Under the pieces are notes generated by a model. The model saw nothing but the letters and a program-made list of their open reading frames with translations. It ran no database searches and had not been told where the DNA came from. A stretch of 64,000 nucleotides of DNA from Nocardia higoensis NBRC 100133. GTDB lineage: Bacteria; Actinomycetota; Actinomycetes; Mycobacteriales; Mycobacteriaceae. The position numbers were made by a program, and so were the translations under genes. The DNA is taken from assembly GCF_000308595.1 (NCBI RefSeq), contig NZ_BAGA01000072.1:40030-104029 (forward strand), read 5' to 3'. Positions 58,743 to 64,000 of the stretch are shown here, in pieces (the first letter of the stretch is position 1; each line of letters begins with the position of its first letter).

Positions 58743-60161
58743 ATGGACCATCAGCTCGCTGTCCCCGGTTTCGATCACGCACTCGAGGTCTTCCGCTCCG
58801 CGGTGGATCGGGTTCCCGCCTACGCGAAGTTTCTCTGTGACCACGGCATCGACGCCGAGGAGATCCGCACCCCGGCGGACTTCGCCGCGCTGCCGCCGGT
58901 GACCAAGGACAACTATTTCCAGGTCCATCCGCGCAACGACCTGATGGCGGGCGGGGACATCGGCGTCGCGGGCATCTGGTCGTCGAGCTCGGGCTCCACC
59001 GGCCGTCCCGGTTACTGGGCGCGTGACGAGATCGCCCACGCGCAGGGCGTCGTGCTGCACGGCCGCATCCTGCGCGCGTTCGGCGCGAATCGGCGGCGCA
59101 CGCTGGTCGTCGTGGCCTTCGCGATGGGCAACTGGATCGGCGGCACCTACACCCTGCGCTGTGTCGAGGGACTGGCCGCGCGCGGCTATCCGGTGTCGGT
59201 GATCGCACCCGGCCAGAACCTCGAGACCGTGCGCGCCGATATCGCCGAACTGGGCCCCTATTACGAGCAGGTCGTGCTGGCCGGATACCCGCCGTTCGTG
59301 CGTGACGTCCTCGACGGCGCGGGTCCGGAGGTGCTGAGCCAGGACCTGAAACTGCTGTTGGCGGGGGAGAACATCACCGAGACCTGGCGCGACCGGGTGC
59401 TCGAGCTGATGGGCAAGCCGGGTCGTGCCGAAGACACCTGCCTGATCTACGGCACCGCCGACGCGGGCATGATGGGACACGAGACGCCGACCACCATCGC
59501 CGTTCGGCGGGCGGCCGAGGCCGATCCCCTGCTGCGGCAGCGACTGTTCGGCGACGCGACGGTCACCCCCACGCTGGTCGAGTACGACCCGGGCTACCGC
59601 TATACCGAGACCGACGAGGCGGGCCGGTTGCTGTTCACCGTCGCCAATGCGATGCCGCTGGTGCGGTACCGGATCAACGACGAGGGCGAGGTCCGCACGG
59701 CCGAGCAGCTCGCCACCGAACTGCTCCGCGCGGGACACCGCCTGCGGGTGCGCACCTGCACGCCGTCGTCGGGTTTCCTCGTGTTGCGCGGCCGCCCCGA
59801 CGTCGCGGCCACCTTCTACGCGGTGAAGATCCGCCCGGACGGCATCCGCGCCGCGCTGGGCGATCCGCGCGTGCGCGATGAACTCACCGGAAAGTTCGTG
59901 CTCACCACCGTCACCGACGCGCGGTCACGTGACGAGTTGCGCCTGCGGGTGGAACTGCGCGCGGGCGCACGTCCCGCGCCGGGCTTCCCACGCCTGGTCG
60001 CCGCCGTGGTCACCGGACAGCTGGCGGCGACGAGTGCGGAGTATCGCGAATTGCGGCGCGCCAGAGGCGATCTCGCCGAACCGGTCGTCGAGACCGCGGC
60101 CTACGGCAGCGCTGGGTTCCGGTACGCGATCAAGCACACCGGATTGCAGCGCGCCGGCTGA
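58743..60161 (+). CDS. PaaK-like adenylate-forming enzyme
   Basis: 472-residue member of the phenylacetate-CoA ligase-like ANL group. The P-loop SSSSGSTGRPG (80-90), VARYRIND-type segment MPLVRYRINDEGE (A8 region) and FAMGNWIGGTYTLRC are visible; the C-terminal lid domain is short and without an obvious catalytic lysine motif. Such proteins activate aromatic or other carboxylates to adenylates, giving CoA thioesters or loading a carrier; no carrier gene is adjacent. GAGAGGAG lies upstream of ATG 58743. Divergent from the TPR protein. Substrate unknown. Confidence 0.85.
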   Translation: MDHQLAVPGFDHALEVFRSAVDRVPAYAKFLCDHGIDAEEIRTPADFAALPPVTKDNYFQVHPRNDLMAGGDIGVAGIWSSSSGSTGRPGYWARDEIAHAQGVVLHGRILRAFGANRRRTLVVVAFAMGNWIGGTYTLRCVEGLAARGYPVSVIAPGQNLETVRADIAELGPYYEQVVLAGYPPFVRDVLDGAGPEVLSQDLKLLLAGENITETWRDRVLELMGKPGRAEDTCLIYGTADAGMMGHETPTTIAVRRAAEADPLLRQRLFGDATVTPTLVEYDPGYRYTETDEAGRLLFTVANAMPLVRYRINDEGEVRTAEQLATELLRAGHRLRVRTCTPSSGFLVLRGRPDVAATFYAVKIRPDGIRAALGDPRVRDELTGKFVLTTVTDARSRDELRLRVELRAGARPAPGFPRLVAAVVTGQLAATSAEYRELRRARGDLAEPVVETAAYGSAGFRYAIKHTGLQRAG

Positions 60162-60178
60162 CACCGGGTCCGCAGGTC

Positions 60179-60219
60179 CGCCCCGCCACAAGGCCTCGAT
60201 GCCTCCTCGTGGCGGGGCG
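60179..60219. terminator. Bidirectional hairpin between convergent genes
   Basis: Perfect 11-bp stem CGCCCCGCCAC (60179-60189) with GTGGCGGGGCG (60209-60219); a small inner AGGC/GCCT pairing (60191-60204). It separates the PaaK-like gene (stop 60161) from the double-TetR gene (stop 60228). Confidence 0.75.
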
Positions 60220-60227
60220 TTCGGCGT

Positions 60228-61487
60228 TCAGCGCTGGACCAGGCCGCGCAGCACCAGGTCGGCGACGATGCGCGCGTTCTCCTCGGGGGAGTGGCTACGC
60301 CGGGTGAAGCAGCGCAGCAGCAGCGCATTGGTCAGTTCGGCGGCCACCTCGACCGGCTGGTCGATGCCCGCGAACACTCCGTTGCGACAGCCCGCCTCGA
60401 TGATCGGCGCGATGATGGCGGGCAGGTCCAGCTCCTGTTTGAGCGGCTTGACCTGATTCGGCTCGCCGTAGGTCTCGTGCGCGAGCGCCAGCATGAGGGC
60501 GTCGGTGAACGGCATGTCCTCGGTGCACACCCTGGCCAGGCGCAGCAGATAGTTCTCGATGATGACCGGCTCGTCCAGTTCCAGCAGCAGATCGTCGTCG
60601 ATGGCTTCCTGGATGGCTTTGAAGCGCGGCCGCAGCGCGCCGATGATCAGATGCGTCTTGGACGGGAACAGCTTGCGCAACTGCTCGATCGGGACGCCGG
60701 AACCCAGGGCGATGTTCTCCAGCTGGGCCATGAAGAAGCCGCGCTTGGCGAATTCCTCGCGGGCCACCGCGAGTACGGCCGTCCGTGGATCGCGCGGCAA
60801 CTCGGTGACATGGGGAACCGATGCGCGCACCAACGGCAGATCGTCGAGGTGGGCGTGGGCGCCGCCGGCGTCGAGGACGCCGCCGAGGATGGCGAGCAGC
60901 GAGTCGGCGAGCAGGGCGGGGGTGACCGAACCGGGGTCGCTGCGGTGGCGCAGCTGGAAGCCCTCGAACAGCGCATTGATCACCATGGCCAGCGATTTGG
61001 GGGTGAACGGCCTGCGCAGTGCCAAGCCCTTCTTCGCCAGTGCCTCGTCGTAGACGGCGAGGATGCGGCTGTCGCGGCGCGCGTAGTCGGCGCGCACCGA
61101 GTGCGCCGCATGCGGAGTGCTGTCGGCGAACGCGTGGGCGAGCACCCGGCGCGACACCGCCCGCGGCTCGGTCAGCACCGGAAACGACGCGATGATCAAT
61201 TCGCGCAAGACCGTGATGGGCGGACGGGTTCCGTTGCTCAGCGCGCGTACCCGCGCACGCATCTCCGCGTCGGTACTGCCAGGCCCCTCGATCAGGCTGC
61301 CGATCAGCGCCTTGACATAGCTGCTCTTGTTCTTGAACCGGCGATAGAACGTCGCATTGGAGACGCCGGCCTCATTGAAGACGTCCTCGGCCGTGAATCC
61401 TTTGTCGAGCAACTGCTCGGGGTGTTCGATCAGTGCCGTCAGCCCGGCATCGATGAGCCTGCGAAAAGTCGGATCTGCTGCGGTAAT
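60228..61487 (-). CDS. Tandem double-TetR regulator, unusual start
   Basis: About 419 residues containing two TetR units. First HTH: FRRLIDAGLTALIEHPEQLL, then VFNEAGVSNATFYRRFKNK. The second HTH is near residue 235 (VAREEFAKRGFFMAQLENIA, SGVPIEQLRKLFPSK). The second is more degenerate. The frame has no ATG or GTG before helix 1; TTG 61412 would cut into the first HTH (LLDKGF), so ATT 61487, 9 nt after AAGGGG, is my choice, with TTG 61412 as the alternative. In-frame upstream is a stop. Fused TetR pairs act as intramolecular dimers. The target is unknown. Confidence 0.8.
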   Translation of the reverse strand: MTAADPTFRRLIDAGLTALIEHPEQLLDKGFTAEDVFNEAGVSNATFYRRFKNKSSYVKALIGSLIEGPGSTDAEMRARVRALSNGTRPPITVLRELIIASFPVLTEPRAVSRRVLAHAFADSTPHAAHSVRADYARRDSRILAVYDEALAKKGLALRRPFTPKSLAMVINALFEGFQLRHRSDPGSVTPALLADSLLAILGGVLDAGGAHAHLDDLPLVRASVPHVTELPRDPRTAVLAVAREEFAKRGFFMAQLENIALGSGVPIEQLRKLFPSKTHLIIGALRPRFKAIQEAIDDDLLLELDEPVIIENYLLRLARVCTEDMPFTDALMLALAHETYGEPNQVKPLKQELDLPAIIAPIIEAGCRNGVFAGIDQPVEVAAELTNALLLRCFTRRSHSPEENARIVADLVLRGLVQR

Positions 61488-61709
61488 CGGACCGGACCCC
61501 TTTCACCTCCGTCGCGCACGGAGTGCGCATGTCCCCCCGGTACATACGAAGGTGAGAGTACTTCATTACATGGCTCGATAGCCGAGTCTCTCGGATGAGA
61601 GCCAATGCCCGCACGAACTGGAGTGATTTCCGGGCAATCTCGGCTTTGAATGATGAGGGATGACAAAGCGTCATCGGTGGCTCGGCCGCAAACCGGAGGG
61701 TGTCGTTAC

Positions 61710-61976
61710 ATGACCTTTCAGCAGTCTTCCCGTTTCGTCTGCGAGTACCCCGAGGCGGGATTGACCAAACGCGAAGTCGAAGTTCTGCTCGCGTGGCTTC
61801 GATCCGACACCAAGGCACAGGTCGCCGCCGAGCTGTTCATCACTCCGGCCACCATCAACACCCATCTGGTGCGGATCCGCGACAAGTACGAGTCGGTGGG
61901 CCGTCCGGCGGGCACCAAGGCGGCGCTGGTCGCGCGTGCGTTGCAGGACGGGCTGATCGAGCTCGACGAACTGTAG
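61710..61976 (+). CDS. Minimal LuxR-type DNA-binding protein
   Basis: 88 residues consisting almost only of a GerE/LuxR helix-turn-helix: GLTKREVEVLLAWLRSDTKA, VAAELFITPATINTHLVRIR and the RYES-like DKYESVGRPAGTKAALV end. There is no receiver or sensor domain, so activity may depend on expression level or partners. ATG 61710 has GGAGGG 10 nt upstream. A small GATGAC-N5-GTCATC hairpin (61659-61675) is in the leader. Confidence 0.88.
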   Translation: MTFQQSSRFVCEYPEAGLTKREVEVLLAWLRSDTKAQVAAELFITPATINTHLVRIRDKYESVGRPAGTKAALVARALQDGLIELDEL

Positions 61977-61989
61977 GCGGCGGGCGGTC

Positions 61990-62409
61990 TCAGGCGGTGG
62001 CGGTGTGCCGCACCAGTCGGGCCCGCACGCCCCGAGCGGTGAGCCGGGCCATCGTCGCGGTCATCAGATAGCGGGCGAAGGAGGCCGGTCGCATGGTGTC
62101 GAGGGTGTCGGTCGCCCCGCACCCGGTGTCGAAGCGGGCGGTCGCCGCGCCGTCGGCCAGCGCGAAGCGGACATCGACGCGCACGGATCCGTCGGCCTCG
62201 ACGATCACCTCCGCGATCGGCTTGCCGTCAGGGTGATCTCGGCCTGTGCAGGTGTTCGCATCGGGGAAATCCCTGATCGTGACATCGCGAGCGGCCCAGC
62301 CGCGCTCGGAAGGCCGAACCGGACGCTCGGCCGCGTCGTGGACCGCGTCGATGAGGTCGCTCAGCGCGCGATCGGCGACGGTGATCTCGTAGACCCCGGA
62401 TTCGTTCAC
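61990..62409 (-). CDS. Hypothetical protein
   Basis: 139 residues from GTG 62409; the longer open frame to 62904 runs over the divergent gene. The sequence is hydrophilic and acidic in the middle (RDFPDANTCTGRDHPDGKP, VIVEADGSVRVDVRFAL), with two cysteines, no signal peptide and no recognised domain. It converges on the LuxR gene with a 13-nt gap. Confidence 0.6.
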   Translation of the reverse strand: MNESGVYEITVADRALSDLIDAVHDAAERPVRPSERGWAARDVTIRDFPDANTCTGRDHPDGKPIAEVIVEADGSVRVDVRFALADGAATARFDTGCGATDTLDTMRPASFARYLMTATMARLTARGVRARLVRHTATA

Positions 62410-62614
62410 ACCGACAGTATCGACCGCGCGGCCGGGCGAAGATAGTCCTCGATTCCATCTACATCGCGCACCGATTCCGCGATGCGATCCATGCTGTGTC
62501 GTCTGTTCGGCCGATTCCCGGGCGACGGCGGACGGAGGCACAATGCCGAGGGGCATGGTCCGTGCCGGACAATCGCAGGCGGCCCCGCGCCGGGGACGTC
62601 GTGAGGGAGGACTG

Positions 62615-64000
62615 ATGCCGCCGTATCCGAAGGCGAACTGGGTGTGCGAGTCGTGGTGGGCCGCGACCCCCGCCCAGCGGAGCACCACCCGCCGCAAGCT
62701 GGCGGTGCTCTGGTCGAAGGCGGCGGCCGCGCCCAAACCCCGGCACAAGGAATTCGTCGACGAACTCAAGGGTTGGTCGGGCCGACTCGCCGACGGCCGG
62801 GAATGGGTGCGCGCGGAATACGGTCCGCTGGCGATGTTCCTGGCGCGTACCGACAGTGCCTGCGACGAGCCCGCGGGCTGGCTCGAGGTCTCGCGCATGT
62901 TCACCGACTACGCGGATCCGCTGGCGCGTTTCACCGCGCAGTTCGCCGCGGCGGCGCACGAGTACCGGCCGCGCGGGCTGCCGCACGAACTCGGCGACTC
63001 GGTCAAGTGCTATGAACTGCAGGTACCTCCGACGGTGCGGGCGGCGATGGTGCGCGAGCACGGTGGCGAGGGCGCGGGCGGGGTGCTCGACTCCGCCGTC
63101 ACCGCAGACGAATTCGTCGCCGACCCCGACTGCCACCACGACGACTACCACGCGCTCGCCATGCGCCGCTATGCCTCGGTGCTGCTGGAGAAACTGGCCG
63201 ACTTCGCCGACGACCCGCGCGCGCAGGCCGCCTTCACCGAGCAGATCGCCGCGCTGGCGGTGTTCGGAGATCCCGAGCAGCCCGCGCGCGCACCGCTCCC
63301 GGAGGAGCATGCCAGGGCCGAGCGGCTGCTCGGCGCGCAGATCCGTGCCGACGAGCGGCTTCGCGAGGACCCGGACCTGCCGGAGGCGTACCGGCGCGCT
63401 CGTAAGACGTTGCTGCGCTGGCAGGTCGAGGGCCGTGAGCTGGTCGACGCCAGGATCATCTACCGGAAACTGAAGTCGGCCCGCCTGGACGCCGGGCGTG
63501 CCGAGCAGCGCCGCGCGCGGGCCGAGGTGCCCGTGGATGCCGAATTCCTGCTGGCGCATGCCGATCTCGCGGTCGATGCCGAGGGGTATCGCGCGGTCCG
63601 CGATGCGCAGATCGTCGCCCGCGCCCATGCCTGCCTGTCCGGATATCGCGCGCCCGGCCCGGACGGCTCGGGGGACTGCTGGGAGAAATCTCTCGCTCTC
63701 GGCGTGCTCGCCGGCCCCGGCGAACTGCCCGCCTCCGCCGACCCGGCGGAGCTGGTACACGCAGCGTGGCAACAGGGCTGCGCCGAGTCCGGTGCCGGGC
63801 GGCCGGACGGGGCGGTGTCGGCGTCGGCCGAGACGGCCGCGCGACTGGTGGACGCACTGCTGTTCCTGGCGGTGGGACAGGTGACGCAGGTACGCGACCG
63901 CCCCGACCTGTATCGCGGCGCCGAGGCCGCCCGCCGTACCGCGCTGCGGCACGCGGAGGCCGAGGAGATGCTGGAGCGCCACGGATTCACCGAGGGGGTG
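62615..64000 (+). CDS. Unknown protein, runs off the right edge (partial)
   Basis: ATG 62615 with GGGAGGA 5 nt upstream; the frame stays open for 462 codons to the window end, with strong GC3 bias. It starts PPYPKANWVCESWWAATPAQ. The chain is Ala/Arg/Glu-rich and mostly helical, without a signal peptide or transmembrane segment, and tyrosine/histidine clusters occur near 160-185 (DPDCHHDDYHALAMRRYASV). I do not recognise the family; helical content hints at a structural or scaffold protein. Confidence 0.7.
   Translation, partial: MPPYPKANWVCESWWAATPAQRSTTRRKLAVLWSKAAAAPKPRHKEFVDELKGWSGRLADGREWVRAEYGPLAMFLARTDSACDEPAGWLEVSRMFTDYADPLARFTAQFAAAAHEYRPRGLPHELGDSVKCYELQVPPTVRAAMVREHGGEGAGGVLDSAVTADEFVADPDCHHDDYHALAMRRYASVLLEKLADFADDPRAQAAFTEQIAALAVFGDPEQPARAPLPEEHARAERLLGAQIRADERLREDPDLPEAYRRARKTLLRWQVEGRELVDARIIYRKLKSARLDAGRAEQRRARAEVPVDAEFLLAHADLAVDAEGYRAVRDAQIVARAHACLSGYRAPGPDGSGDCWEKSLALGVLAGPGELPASADPAELVHAAWQQGCAESGAGRPDGAVSASAETAARLVDALLFLAVGQVTQVRDRPDLYRGAEAARRTALRHAEAEEMLERHGFTEGV

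Noticed and set aside
55808..58840. 1010-residue open frame on the plus strand
   Set aside because: It is antisense to the TPR gene, has Arg/Gln/Gly-rich low-complexity composition typical of reverse frames in GC-rich DNA, and lacks any domain.
62459..63982. 507-residue open frame on the minus strand
   Set aside because: Opposes the partial gene at 62615, which has a proper ribosome site and better codon bias; the minus frame is low-complexity.
1..64000. tRNA, rRNA, CRISPR, insertion sequence or phage att sites
   Set aside because: No cloverleaf, spaced repeats, transposase motifs or duplicated att-like flanks were noticed by eye; a covariance-model and IS search would be decisive.

Overview
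The window is very GC-rich with strong third-position G/C bias and looks like a chromosomal segment of a mycolic-acid actinomycete, most likely Nocardia or a close relative. The evidence is an MspA-type porin, a PknB-like Ser/Thr kinase, many TetR/XRE/HxlR/MerR regulators, a YcnI/CopCD pair, and frequent GTG/TTG starts behind AGGAG-type ribosome sites. I see no rRNA, tRNA, CRISPR array, phage gene or insertion sequence. The species is inference.

Region by region. 1-6.3 kb: a rightward nutrient-uptake run with the tail of an unknown gene, an SsuB/TauB-like ATPase, an SsuC-like permease, a MetQ-like lipoprotein, a YcnI copper protein, a CopC-CopD fusion and an acyl-CoA-dehydrogenase-fold flavoprotein. 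6.3-12.3 kb: a decayed gene remnant, a receptor-type protein kinase, a PhoD phosphatase, an amidase and a YceI protein. 12.3-25 kb: regulator and enzyme pairs (XRE, HxlR with aldo/keto reductase, STAS protein, carbonic anhydrase, acyl-CoA ligase with SDR, DUF2269 membrane protein, two divergent DJ-1-fold genes of which one is AraC-type, SDR, MFS exporter with MerR), then the MspA porin. 25-30.4 kb: a catabolic island with a thiolase lacking its second active-site cysteine, a carotenoid-cleavage-type oxygenase, an SCP2-type thiolase and a tandem HxlR regulator, with dyad operators in the divergent promoter.

30.4-45.9 kb: secreted and small proteins, three LLM flavin monooxygenases, two DUF3089 alpha/beta-hydrolase paralogues (one intact, one broken by a single-base insertion), a type-B carboxylesterase with divergent TetR, a 55-residue secreted peptide, an N-terminal-cysteine C-N hydrolase, an alkylsulfatase and a quinone-reductase-like protein. 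The LLM enzymes, the alkylsulfatase and the uptake run at the left end together suggest organosulfur scavenging; this is inference.

45.9-55.8 kb is the most coherent module. A leftward six-gene operon (FAD amine oxidase-like, GlnT-type glutamine synthetase, class-II amidotransferase, GXGXG subunit, FMN glutamate-synthase subunit, M20 carbamoylase-like hydrolase) is divergent from an Amt ammonium channel and sits near an XRE-cupin regulator. It resembles the split N-methylglutamate synthase/glutamylmethylamide system and probably assimilates nitrogen from an amine. A truncated fragment of an unrelated beta-propeller-type gene lies between amt and the regulator.

55.8-64 kb: a large TPR protein divergent from a PaaK-like adenylating enzyme, a double-TetR regulator whose reading frame extends beyond any standard start codon, a minimal LuxR-type HTH protein, a small unknown, and an unknown protein running off the right edge.
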